Origin: a virus
DNA length: 37,162 nucleotides
Virus record (IMG/VR): IMGVR_UViG_3300029922_000175
Location: 1-37,162 of that record
Reading direction: 5' to 3' (one strand)
Shown here piece by piece: positions 31,647 to 37,155 of the stretch. Positions within the stretch are counted from its first letter, which is position 1. Every line of letters starts with the position of its first letter. A program made the position numbers and the translations under genes. The notes beneath the pieces are model-generated. The model ran no database searches and was not told the origin of the DNA. It worked only from the letters and a program-made list of their open reading frames with translations.

Positions 31647-31702
31647 TTACAAACCATCTACAAACCAACTACAATCCAATCACAAACCCATCTATAATCC
31701 AA
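31647..31702. repeat. Five iteron-like direct repeats
   Basis: Five tandem units of 11-12 bp with the form [C/T][T/C]A[C/T]AA[A/T]CCAA: TTACAAACCAT, CTACAAACCAA, CTACAATCCAA, TCACAAACCCAT and CTATAATCCAA. The 11-bp period would place them on one face of the helix, as expected for sites of a repeat-binding protein. Confidence 0.6.
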
Positions 31703-31906
31703 TTCACTTCACTCAAATCATTCCCTATATCCATTCCTATCTTAACACTGTTTAAGCACAAGTCAAATTAATACCTAAATCATTTAAAATCAACAGCATG
31801 CACTTAAATCAATTATTAAGATTCTCTTAACGCTCTACAATGAGATTTAAGACACCACCACACCAAAACCTACCCACATTCATTCCAGTAATCAAAATCG
31901 TTTGTA

Positions 31907-31932
31907 GGCCATTCCCCGGCCATTCCCCGGCG
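31907..31932. repeat. 11-bp GC-rich tandem repeat
   Basis: GGCCATTCCCC occurs twice in tandem, followed by GGCG, 205 bp from the last iteron. It is conspicuous in an AT-rich genome and has the same 11-bp period as the iterons. Confidence 0.6.
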
Positions 31933-32034
31933 TTTTTAGCGCATATCCCAAAGAATTCAATCAATATATCCAAAAGGAATGCTTTTATATGTCTAGAAGA
32001 TACCTATATGTCGCGATTGTCCCTTGGTATATAT

Positions 32035-32072
32035 AAAAACAGACGCGAGACCTAGTAAATCCCGCGCCTGTT
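32035..32072 (-). terminator. Probable intrinsic terminator
   Basis: On the minus strand AACAGGCGCG and CGCGTCTGTT form a 10-bp stem (one G-U) with a 15-nt loop, followed by a T-run and TATATATA. It would end the transcript of the 111-residue gene before the non-coding island. Confidence 0.65.
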
Positions 32073-32100
32073 AGGGGTGAGCGTACCCGTTTTCTTGTTT

Positions 32101-32119
32101 CCCTTTACCCGCCCGACCC
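32101..32119 (-). other. G-quadruplex motif
   Basis: On the minus strand GGG-TC-GGG-C-GGG-TAAA-GGG, four G3 runs with loops of 2, 1 and 4 nt, preceded by GGTGGA. It lies in the 3' untranslated part of the 111-residue gene and at the edge of the non-coding island. Confidence 0.7.
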
Positions 32120-32152
32120 TCCACCATTTACCATTTTACAATGGCAAAGTAA

Positions 32153-32488
32153 TTAAATTAATTCAATTTCATCCTCTTCAAAAATCATACCATCGGCTTT
32201 GCCGTCTTGGACAACCATAAACATACAATTAGCCGTTTTAATACCATAAAAAGTATGAGCAAAATAATGACTCAAAGGATTGGTTACTTTAAATTTAATT
32301 ATTTCAGTTTCGCCGGGAGAACTAATACGGTGCGCGGGTTCAAGATTAAGTAATTCCATTGCCTCATTAATTAATCCAGTTAAAGTATTTAATGACAATG
32401 TAGTTAATTCCATTCCGCTCCTAAGTTCAAACTCAATTTCTTGAATATCACATAGGGCTTTAACTTGTCCGGGAGTAAGTTGTTTCAT
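32153..32488 (-). CDS. Hypothetical protein, start fixed by promoter
   Basis: 111 residues from ATG 32488. A longer frame exists to 32524 but would contain the whole promoter, so the shorter start (MKQLTPGQVKALCDIQ) is right. It has a helical N-terminal half (ALCDIQEIEFELRSGM, TLSLNTLTGLINEAMELL) and an acidic end (MIFEEDEIELI). No family recognised. Confidence 0.65.
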   Translation of the reverse strand: MKQLTPGQVKALCDIQEIEFELRSGMELTTLSLNTLTGLINEAMELLNLEPAHRISSPGETEIIKFKVTNPLSHYFAHTFYGIKTANCMFMVVQDGKADGMIFEEDEIELI

Positions 32489-32495
32489 ATTTAAA

Positions 32496-32524
32496 ATAAT
32501 AAATGAATTACCCGCAGTTGTCAA
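32496..32524 (-). promoter_or_regulatory. Leaderless-type promoter
   Basis: TTGACA, 17 bp, TATTAT, 7 nt, ATG 32488. Confidence 0.85.
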
Positions 32525-32644
32525 CTAATTACTTTTTTGAGACTTCTTCCAATTGTCCCATCGTACCTTGCGTCGTTGCCATTTTTTCTTTTCGGCGTTA
32601 TAGCGTTTGATTTCCTGCTCTTGGGATGTCAGTTTCATTTTCAT
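32525..32644 (-). CDS. 39-residue highly basic microprotein
   Basis: MKMKLTSQEQEIKRYNAEK followed by a Lys/Arg/Trp-rich stretch (KKWQRRKVRWDNWKKSQKSN), ending in TAG. The ATG overlaps the TGA of the 21-residue frame (ATGA), implying coupled translation. Likely nucleic-acid binding by charge; no family recognised. Confidence 0.55.
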   Translation of the reverse strand: MKMKLTSQEQEIKRYNAEKKKWQRRKVRWDNWKKSQKSN

Positions 32645-32706
32645 GCGCGGAACAGCCATTTTACACGAATGAGGCCGTTTTTATCGGTATAGATTTTGAT
32701 TTTCAT
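32641..32706 (-). CDS. 21-residue leaderless microprotein
   Basis: MKIKIYTDKNGLIRVKWLFR plus Ala. A full promoter (TTGACT, 17 bp, TATATT) ends 6 nt before its ATG, and its stop overlaps the next start. It may be a real peptide or a leader ORF that brings ribosomes to the 39-residue gene. Confidence 0.5.
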   Translation of the reverse strand: MKIKIYTDKNGLIRVKWLFRA

Positions 32707-32712
32707 GGTTTT

Positions 32713-32741
32713 AATATATAAAATTAAATTTACAAAGTCAA
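32713..32741 (-). promoter_or_regulatory. Leaderless-type promoter
   Basis: TTGACT, 17 bp, TATATT, 6 nt, ATG 32706. CGCTTGACTTT is shared with the promoter at 33365-33393. Confidence 0.8.
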
Positions 32742-32754
32742 GCGGTAATTAAAT

Positions 32755-33108
32755 TTAACCTTGAATATCCTGACATTTGCTTATATCGAAAATCTTGGTA
32801 AAATCCTTACCATTGGTAAGAATTAAATCTAACTGACTTGAGTAATAACCATTGTTGTCACCGTGTCCCGCGACACGCACAGGCCAACCAGTGATAGGCA
32901 ACAACTCAATACCATACCCGTCCACACGTTTAAAGAAATTGTCATTAGACAAATCAAATTCTAATCCCACAAAATCCTCCAAAGACAAGTCTTTAAAATA
33001 CAGTTCGTGAGTCTCACAACATTCTTGAGAATGGTCAGAAGACAACGTTAGACCATTATCAAAGGTGATACCATAATCACCGACATTTACAACTTTTACT
33101 TTATTCAT
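32755..33108 (-). CDS. Conserved phage protein with DHSQECCE motif
   Basis: 117 residues. LTLSSDHSQECCETHELYF resembles a 'SDH.Q.CCE..Y.DF' motif I recall from small proteins of many phages and cell genomes (DUF7448-like). It is beta-rich throughout, with GYYSSQLDLILTNG near the end. Biochemical function unknown. Its promoter is weaker than the others (TTAACT, 16 bp, AATTAT, 5 nt, ATG). Confidence 0.65.
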   Translation of the reverse strand: MNKVKVVNVGDYGITFDNGLTLSSDHSQECCETHELYFKDLSLEDFVGLEFDLSNDNFFKRVDGYGIELLPITGWPVRVAGHGDNNGYYSSQLDLILTNGKDFTKIFDISKCQDIQG

Positions 33109-33154
33109 ATTAAATAATTGATTTTAAATTAACTAAGTTAACCACTAACTGAAA

Positions 33155-33358
33155 TTATTCAGAATCTACAACAAATTTACAAGCAATGACGGAAGGATAA
33201 TAACGGTTTCCGTCCATGTAAATATATCCCGCCATTCCAGTATTAGGAGAAACGTCCGTAAGAATACCCTTCTCTCCGCGAAAATCAGTGACTTCATCAC
33301 CGACCTTTACTTGTTTATTAGTTTTAATGTTTATTAGTTTTACCATAGTTTCATTCAT
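33155..33358 (-). CDS. Conserved small phage protein (YYPSV type)
   Basis: 67 residues: QVKVGDEVTDFRGEKGILTD, then GYIYMDGNRYYPSVIACKFV. The pattern 'VGD.VTDFRGE...L......G..G.vyv....YYPsV' is familiar from small proteins in many phages; it looks like a small SH3-like barrel. Function unknown. Own promoter. Confidence 0.7.
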   Translation of the reverse strand: MNETMVKLINIKTNKQVKVGDEVTDFRGEKGILTDVSPNTGMAGYIYMDGNRYYPSVIACKFVVDSE

Positions 33359-33364
33359 GTATAA

Positions 33365-33393
33365 AGATTAGTTCATTGGTCATCGAAAGTCAA
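33365..33393 (-). promoter_or_regulatory. Leaderless-type promoter
   Basis: TTGACT, 17 bp, TAATCT, 6 nt, ATG 33358. Confidence 0.85.
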
Positions 33394-33405
33394 GCGGTAA
33401 TTAAA

Positions 33406-33609
33406 TTAATCTACCTCAAATATTGCCCATGTCGGAACGGAATAAAAATTGTTATTTACCTTAATCTGGTGTGACATGCTCCTGCCATTTTGTGCGATTC
33501 CACCTTTTGAAATTAATTGACATTCTTTGCCCTGTATGTCTAATGGAACCAACACATTAAAACTCTTATGGAAGTCGGTATCTTGCGGAATGTTTTTAAC
33601 GAAAATCAT
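33406..33609 (-). CDS. Hypothetical beta-rich small protein
   Basis: 67 residues: FNVLVPLDIQGKECQLISKG, then SMSHQIKVNNNFYSVPTWAI. No family recognised. Own promoter. Confidence 0.62.
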   Translation of the reverse strand: MIFVKNIPQDTDFHKSFNVLVPLDIQGKECQLISKGGIAQNGRSMSHQIKVNNNFYSVPTWAIFEVD

Positions 33610-33610
33610 A

Positions 33611-33712
33611 TTATGAATTTACCAGAAATTTAATAAATGTCAAACAATTAAAATTCTCCTCTTGCGCCCGCCAATCACTACTTTTGTCTGTCTCTAAATA
33701 AAAGAATTTCAT
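33611..33712 (-). CDS. 33-residue microprotein
   Basis: MKFFYLETDKSSDWRAQEEN then FNCLTFIKFLVNS. It lies 12 bp after the kinase-like gene, with a TTTTATT leader like other operon members, and its end overlaps the next promoter. The only support is position and composition. Confidence 0.38.
   Translation of the reverse strand: MKFFYLETDKSSDWRAQEENFNCLTFIKFLVNS
33616..33643 (-). promoter_or_regulatory. Leaderless-type promoter
   Basis: TTGACA, 16 bp ending CTGG, TAAATT, 6 nt, ATG 33609. Confidence 0.78.
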
Positions 33713-33724
33713 AATAAAATTATA

Positions 33725-34210
33725 TTAAGTAAAAATACATCCGTAATCAATCAATATCCCGCGCTTGTTTTTAATGTCCCAAACAATATTTTGTTCGTGC
33801 GCGTCACCCACGTCAAGACCAAATTTTCTTAAAGCTTTAACAATAAGCTTTTGCCAGCGGACATAATCAGTAACTTTAATCCATGTATTGTGATTGATAA
33901 ATTCACTAATAACCGCAAATCCTTTAGCGTGCAACCAATAGATTTTAGCAACAAATTTGCCGAAAATGTTTTTGTTTTTGTAATACTTAGACAAGGAAGA
34001 CAAATTATCAGAACCGACCTTAATCACCATTTTTTTGTACTGAAAACAATACATCGAACAACCAGAACTGATGAACTTAAGATTAAACTTCTTTTTCATA
34101 AAATCTTTAAAGTGTACGTGGTCGCCTACAGTTTTCAACAAATTATCAAAACTGTCAAACCGATTCAGGTATTTTACCACCCGTTTGAGTAAATTGCTTT
34201 TCGTATTCAT
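33725..34210 (-). CDS. Minimal protein-kinase-like protein
   Basis: 161 residues from ATG 34210, a start fixed by its promoter. It shows the hallmarks of the kinase/aminoglycoside-phosphotransferase fold in reduced form: a glycine-loop-like ISSGCSMYCFQYK (47-59), VIK (Lys64), a hinge-like ISEFI (101-105), a catalytic-loop-like GDAHEQN (Asp136, Asn141) and ILIDYG (Asp155, DFG-like). At 161 residues it is much shorter than normal kinases, with little room for the C-lobe. It may phosphorylate a host target or be a pseudokinase. It probably heads a unit with the 33-residue gene. Confidence 0.62.
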   Translation of the reverse strand: MNTKSNLLKRVVKYLNRFDSFDNLLKTVGDHVHFKDFMKKKFNLKFISSGCSMYCFQYKKMVIKVGSDNLSSLSKYYKNKNIFGKFVAKIYWLHAKGFAVISEFINHNTWIKVTDYVRWQKLIVKALRKFGLDVGDAHEQNIVWDIKNKRGILIDYGCIFT

Positions 34211-34216
34211 GTGCAA

Positions 34217-34245
34217 AGATTATCATGTTGAGTGTTTACTGTCAA
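34217..34245 (-). promoter_or_regulatory. Leaderless-type promoter of the kinase-like gene
   Basis: TTGACA, 17 bp, TAATCT, 6 nt, ATG 34210. It lies within the 3' end of the 55-residue gene. Confidence 0.85.
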
Positions 34246-34390
34246 GTGGATATTGGACAACAACAAAATGCACGTCTAAATTTCTGTCCAAGACCAAGGT
34301 TGTTGGAATCACTGTTGCACCCTCCTTTAACGCTTCGGACAAATCGTTAAGAAAATCAACGTAATCGCTTCTTGAAATGACTTTTTGCAT
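34223..34390 (-). CDS. 55-residue hypothetical protein
   Basis: Frame MQKVISRSDYVDFLNDLSEA then LKEGATVIPTTLVLDRNLDV and HFVVVQYPLDS. An N-terminal helix followed by beta strands. It follows the winged-helix-like gene by 6 bp. The last codons contain the promoter of the kinase-like gene. Confidence 0.6.
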   Translation of the reverse strand: MQKVISRSDYVDFLNDLSEALKEGATVIPTTLVLDRNLDVHFVVVQYPLDSKHST

Positions 34391-34396
34391 AATTTA

Positions 34397-34804
34397 TTAA
34401 AATGCTTGAGGAAACAATGTTTGAGCGGCCTCATTGGTAATCTGAAACCAGTTATCGTGTATTAAAAAACCCGAATGTTTAGACCATATCAAATGGATTG
34501 TATCGAAAAATTGTCCATTAGTTATTTGTCCATATGGAAAACGATAAAGTACACGCGAGCTGTTGGCACGATAAAAATAATAATCATATTGCGCTTCTTG
34601 CGACTCGATTTCTTTCAATAATGACTTACCAATGGTAGTCGAAAAATAACCACCACTCAAATTCTGATAGATAAGACCTTTTTTCACTAATGATTCGGCG
34701 ACCGTAAACAAAAAAAGGGTATTTTTATTTTTGGTGTCGATAGTTTTCAATACTCTGAACTCGTCATTACTGATTTCAAATTGTTCTGTAATTTTGATTT
34801 GCAT
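34397..34804 (-). CDS. Winged-helix-like protein
   Basis: 135 residues. The first 70 (ISNDEFRVLKTIDT, TLFLFTVAESLVKKGLIYQN, GGYFSTTIGKSLLKEI) have the helix-helix-wing order of a winged helix-turn-helix. The second half is aromatic-rich and beta (YDYYFYRANSSRVLYRFPYG). It may be a DNA-binding regulator. It lies 18 bp after the CxxC gene in an operon beginning at 35521. Confidence 0.55.
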   Translation of the reverse strand: MQIKITEQFEISNDEFRVLKTIDTKNKNTLFLFTVAESLVKKGLIYQNLSGGYFSTTIGKSLLKEIESQEAQYDYYFYRANSSRVLYRFPYGQITNGQFFDTIHLIWSKHSGFLIHDNWFQITNEAAQTLFPQAF

Positions 34805-34822
34805 AATTTTATTAAATTTTAT

Positions 34823-34978
34823 TTACTTTCTTATCTTATAACCAACTGGTTTGCCCTCAAACAAAAAATGTTTACCACAACCAACACACACATACTCGCC
34901 TACTTGGGTTTCTTTGTCAACATAAATTAACAAAAACTCATGCCAGTGAATTCCAAAGAATGCGAGTAAACGTTTCAT
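34823..34978 (-). CDS. Small CxxC protein coupled to a membrane protein
   Basis: 51 residues from ATG 34978, which overlaps the stop of the membrane gene (TAATG); the longer frame upstream is antisense-free but is only another reading of that gene. MKRLLAFFGIHWHEF is followed by GEYVCVGCGKHFLFEGK, a half zinc-ribbon (CxxCG) typical of short phage proteins. Confidence 0.58.
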   Translation of the reverse strand: MKRLLAFFGIHWHEFLLIYVDKETQVGEYVCVGCGKHFLFEGKPVGYKIRK

Positions 34979-35178
34979 TACTTTGCAAGTTTGGTAATCA
35001 TAATTGGCGATGCAATCCAAATGGCAAAAGACGCCCAAATTAGACAAGCGATAAACATAATGAATGCCACTGCATAAAGCCAAAATTGCCCTTCTTCTGA
35101 CGCATAATCCATTTTATTGGCTATATGTAAAAATGAAATTACCACAATCAATGCTAGAATCCAAATAATTAATGGCAT
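34978..35178 (-). CDS. Two-helix membrane protein
   Basis: 66 residues with hydrophobic segments LIIWILALIVVISFLHIA (3-20) and FWLYAVAFIMFIACLIWAS (32-50) plus a further apolar stretch to about 60. Only 4 bp separate it from the stop of the 112-residue gene. Function unknown. Confidence 0.65.
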   Translation of the reverse strand: MPLIIWILALIVVISFLHIANKMDYASEEGQFWLYAVAFIMFIACLIWASFAIWIASPIMITKLAK

Positions 35179-35182
35179 AAAA

Positions 35183-35521
35183 TTAATAATTAAAAGTTGC
35201 CTTCTTGTTTTCAGTTACCGGGATTTCGGCCTTGATTTCAATTTGAACGTTCATATAACCTTGTGTGAAAAGTACCTGCTTAATTAGGGCGATTGCTTGT
35301 CGAATATCTTCATCTTGTTGCTCTTTTCCTGTTGGGATAGGGCGAAAAACATCCCATTCACTACTACGCAAGTCACCATTTGAATCATCATTATAAATAC
35401 TTCCAATTGAAGAATAACAATTGAAAGCTTGTGCCCAAGTTTTTTTGCTATTTTTTCGTTTAAACCTGTCGCCTTTTTGAATTGTTTCACCGATAATGAG
35501 CGGACGATATTGGGTTTTCAT
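35183..35521 (-). CDS. Hypothetical protein heading an operon
   Basis: 112 residues. GETIQKGDRFKRKNSKKTW, then SSEWDVFRPIPTGKEQQDED, an IRQAIALIKQVLF helix and a beta end. No family recognised. Own promoter; it heads the run 35521 to 34223 (112-residue, membrane, CxxC, winged-helix-like, 55-residue). Confidence 0.62.
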   Translation of the reverse strand: MKTQYRPLIIGETIQKGDRFKRKNSKKTWAQAFNCYSSIGSIYNDDSNGDLRSSEWDVFRPIPTGKEQQDEDIRQAIALIKQVLFTQGYMNVQIEIKAEIPVTENKKATFNY

Positions 35522-35523
35522 GT

Positions 35524-35868
35524 TTATATTAAAGCAGTTTTATCTGGTTTTGTCAAGTGCCAATCAACCAATTCCCCCAACGTTTCGTCTAACTTACTAC
35601 AAAATCCAGTGGGCCAACAGCTACAGCGCCCGTTTTTGTTAATCGAAATGGAATACGACTGTTTGTTTACCCTATCGAAATAAAGGACTTCAACGTCTTC
35701 CGGTTTGATTTTCCCGCGCTTGACGTATAGGCGGAACACGTCAAGGAAAAGGCTGTTTGAGAAGATGAACTCACCGCCGCCTTTGGCAAGGAGTGAAACA
35801 AATTCATCTATCAAACCATCAGCAAGAGCATGACCTAGTACGGCGTCATAGGTGAGTTTTATTTTCAT
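35524..35868 (-). CDS. Hypothetical protein
   Basis: 114 residues. AVLGHALADGLIDEFVSLLA, FSNSLFLDVFRLYVKRGKI, then GRCSCWPTGFCSKL with three Cys, and ELVDWHLTKPD. No family recognised. It starts 2 nt after the stop of the 84-residue gene, in the same transcript. Confidence 0.62.
   Translation of the reverse strand: MKIKLTYDAVLGHALADGLIDEFVSLLAKGGGEFIFSNSLFLDVFRLYVKRGKIKPEDVEVLYFDRVNKQSYSISINKNGRCSCWPTGFCSKLDETLGELVDWHLTKPDKTALI
35528..35556 (-). promoter_or_regulatory. Leaderless-type promoter
   Basis: TTGACA, 17 bp, TTTAAT, 6 nt, ATG 35521. It lies inside the end of the 114-residue gene. Confidence 0.75.
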
Positions 35869-35870
35869 AA

Positions 35871-36125
35871 TTAATTTATCTGTTCCAACGTTTTCTTAAG
35901 GACAAATGCGCGTTCTTGTGTATTAATCCAATCCAGTTCCGCGCCAGTCAGTTTGCGGTAAAATTTGCCATTTTTTTCTAGTTTGGCATTTGGCATAAGG
36001 CAAAACAAAACTGCGTCTGTTTCAATCCAGCCTTCGTCAATGAATGCATCTACATAGTCTGGATATTGGTCGCCATAAACTTCTTTGACTTTACAGTCGC
36101 ATACTTTATCTAGGTTTACTTTCAT
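35871..36125 (-). CDS. Hypothetical acidic protein
   Basis: 84 residues: KVCDCKVKEVYGDQYPDYVD, then WIETDAVLFCLMPNAKLEKN and FYRKLTGAELDWINTQE. No family recognised. Its promoter is overlapped by a 14-bp palindrome reaching the start codon. Confidence 0.62.
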   Translation of the reverse strand: MKVNLDKVCDCKVKEVYGDQYPDYVDAFIDEGWIETDAVLFCLMPNAKLEKNGKFYRKLTGAELDWINTQERAFVLKKTLEQIN

Positions 36126-36138
36126 AGGATGTATCCTA
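36125..36138 (-). promoter_or_regulatory. Palindrome from -10 box to start codon, possible operator
   Basis: TAGGAT-AC-ATCCTA, 6-bp arms with a 2-nt centre. The left arm is the -10 box and the right arm runs into the ATG. It could be a repressor site that blocks polymerase or a short hairpin at the 5' end. Confidence 0.45.
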
Positions 36139-36161
36139 GATGATTATGGACTGATTGTCAA
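36133..36161 (-). promoter_or_regulatory. Leaderless-type promoter
   Basis: TTGACA, 17 bp, TAGGAT, 7 nt, ATG 36125. Confidence 0.78.
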
Positions 36162-36166
36162 CGATT

Positions 36167-36475
36167 TTATTCAACAATGCCAGATTCCCATTCGCCATTA
36201 CGAAAAATAGAAACAGAAGTATTTGGACGAAACTCACATTTTTCTACGATTGTACCAATTTCTTGTTTTAAAGTTCCTGTGCCAGCAATCCTATTAGATT
36301 GACGAGTTCCGGTTTTGACATAAATTCCTTTATTTTTGGAGTCAAGGATAAAAAGAAATAATGTACCAATCGGCAATTCATCAAAATAATGGGGTTTATT
36401 ACAAACCAAAGCGCCAGCTTCAATGGCCTTTTGGACGTTTAAAGAATATTCTATGTCGTTTACTTTAATTTTCAT
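36167..36475 (-). CDS. Hypothetical protein
   Basis: 102 residues, beta-rich: IGTLFLFILDSKNKGIYVKT, then RIAGTGTLKQEIGTIVEKCE and VSIFRNGEWESGIVE. No family recognised. It follows the 56-residue gene by 2 nt. Confidence 0.62.
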   Translation of the reverse strand: MKIKVNDIEYSLNVQKAIEAGALVCNKPHYFDELPIGTLFLFILDSKNKGIYVKTGTRQSNRIAGTGTLKQEIGTIVEKCEFRPNTSVSIFRNGEWESGIVE

Positions 36476-36477
36476 AA

Positions 36478-36648
36478 TTAAATAATACTGTTTCTGTTCT
36501 TGTCGTATGCTTCTGCCAATTGCTTAACCGCAACAATACTAAATTTCAGGTCGCCAACCATTATAGAATCCTTATTGGAAATTTTATCAGAATTAGCTGG
36601 CATCGTATCTTCTTCGTTTCGGAAATACCGAATATAAAGGTGTTTCAT
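36478..36648 (-). CDS. 56-residue hypothetical protein
   Basis: Frame MKHLYIRYFRNEEDTMPANS, then ISNKDSIMVGDLKFSIVAVK and QLAEAYDKNRNS. It lies between two genes with gaps of 3 and 2 nt, so it is almost certainly translated as part of that operon. Confidence 0.65.
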   Translation of the reverse strand: MKHLYIRYFRNEEDTMPANSDKISNKDSIMVGDLKFSIVAVKQLAEAYDKNRNSII

Positions 36649-36651
36649 ATA

Positions 36652-36813
36652 TTAACCAATCTCCACGATGTTACCATTGCAGAGAATGGTATAGGTATGA
36701 CCAATCAGTTTGCATCCTTGCGCGTATTTCATCGCATCAAACAGACCTTCGTCATTGGTGCGTTCCATCGTTACTTCCGCGCCGAATGAGATTACTTTAT
36801 AGATTTTGTTCAT
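36652..36813 (-). CDS. 53-residue hypothetical protein heading an operon
   Basis: Frame MNKIYKVISFGAEVTMERTN, then DEGLFDAMKYAQGCKLIGHT and YTILCNGNIVEIG. The promoter ends 6 nt before its ATG. It leads the operon to 36167. Confidence 0.68.
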   Translation of the reverse strand: MNKIYKVISFGAEVTMERTNDEGLFDAMKYAQGCKLIGHTYTILCNGNIVEIG

Positions 36814-36819
36814 GTAAAA

Positions 36820-36848
36820 AATGTAACAGAATTATTTATATTTGTCAA
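36820..36848 (-). promoter_or_regulatory. Leaderless-type promoter
   Basis: TTGACA, 17 bp ending CTGT, TACATT, 6 nt, ATG 36813. The -35 overlaps the stop of the 91-residue gene. Confidence 0.8.
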
Positions 36849-37120
36849 GTCCATCGACCCATAAGATTATATTGGTCAATCAGTTTTTGCATTAATTGAG
36901 GCTTACCATTTAAAACTACGCATTCGTCCCAAAATGTGGCAGCATCTTTGCCTTTCATCCAAGTACTCCAATTGCCATGTCCGTTTCTCTCGATAAAAAT
37001 GTAAAAATTACAACGTTGTCCGCATAAACAAGCATAATTACTTGAATTTTCAAATACAAACGGCTCCCCCTTCTTTGAAGCCATTTGTTTTATTGCGTGC
37101 TCAAAAGTTCTATAATTCAT
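36845..37120 (-). CDS. Hypothetical protein
   Basis: 91 residues: FEHAIKQMASKKGEPFVFEN, then YACLCGQRCNFYIFIERNGH and a WSTWMKGKDAATFWDE part. The CLCGQRC cluster could bind metal. No family recognised. Own promoter. Confidence 0.62.
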   Translation of the reverse strand: MNYRTFEHAIKQMASKKGEPFVFENSSNYACLCGQRCNFYIFIERNGHGNWSTWMKGKDAATFWDECVVLNGKPQLMQKLIDQYNLMGRWT

Positions 37121-37127
37121 GTGAGTG

Positions 37128-37155
37128 ATAATAACGGAATGGATTAATATGTCAA
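37128..37155 (-). promoter_or_regulatory. Leaderless-type promoter
   Basis: TTGACA, 16 bp ending CCGT, TATTAT, 7 nt, ATG 37120. Confidence 0.82.

Larger units (their letters stand above)
31560..32150. other. Non-coding island, candidate replication origin
   Basis: About 590 bp without a credible gene. In order on the plus strand: T-rich tracts; an 18-bp perfect AT palindrome (31594-31611); a 131-nt tract with no G (31619-31749) containing five 11-12 bp direct repeats; the GC-rich tandem repeat GGCCATTCCCC (31907-31932); a terminator-like hairpin (32035-32072); and a canonical G-quadruplex motif on the minus strand (32101-32119). Iterons, an AT-rich palindrome and strong strand asymmetry are usual parts of phage origins. 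A packaging signal or transcription insulator are alternatives. Confidence 0.5.

Noticed and set aside
31840-32055. Plus-strand 71-codon frame in the non-coding island
   Set aside because: Pro/Ile/His-rich composition follows from the C-rich strand; it has no promoter or initiation context, overlaps the tandem repeat and ends in the terminator hairpin.
34979-35083. N-terminal extension of the CxxC protein
   Set aside because: It overlaps the clear two-helix membrane gene in another frame; the TAATG junction at 34978 marks the true start.
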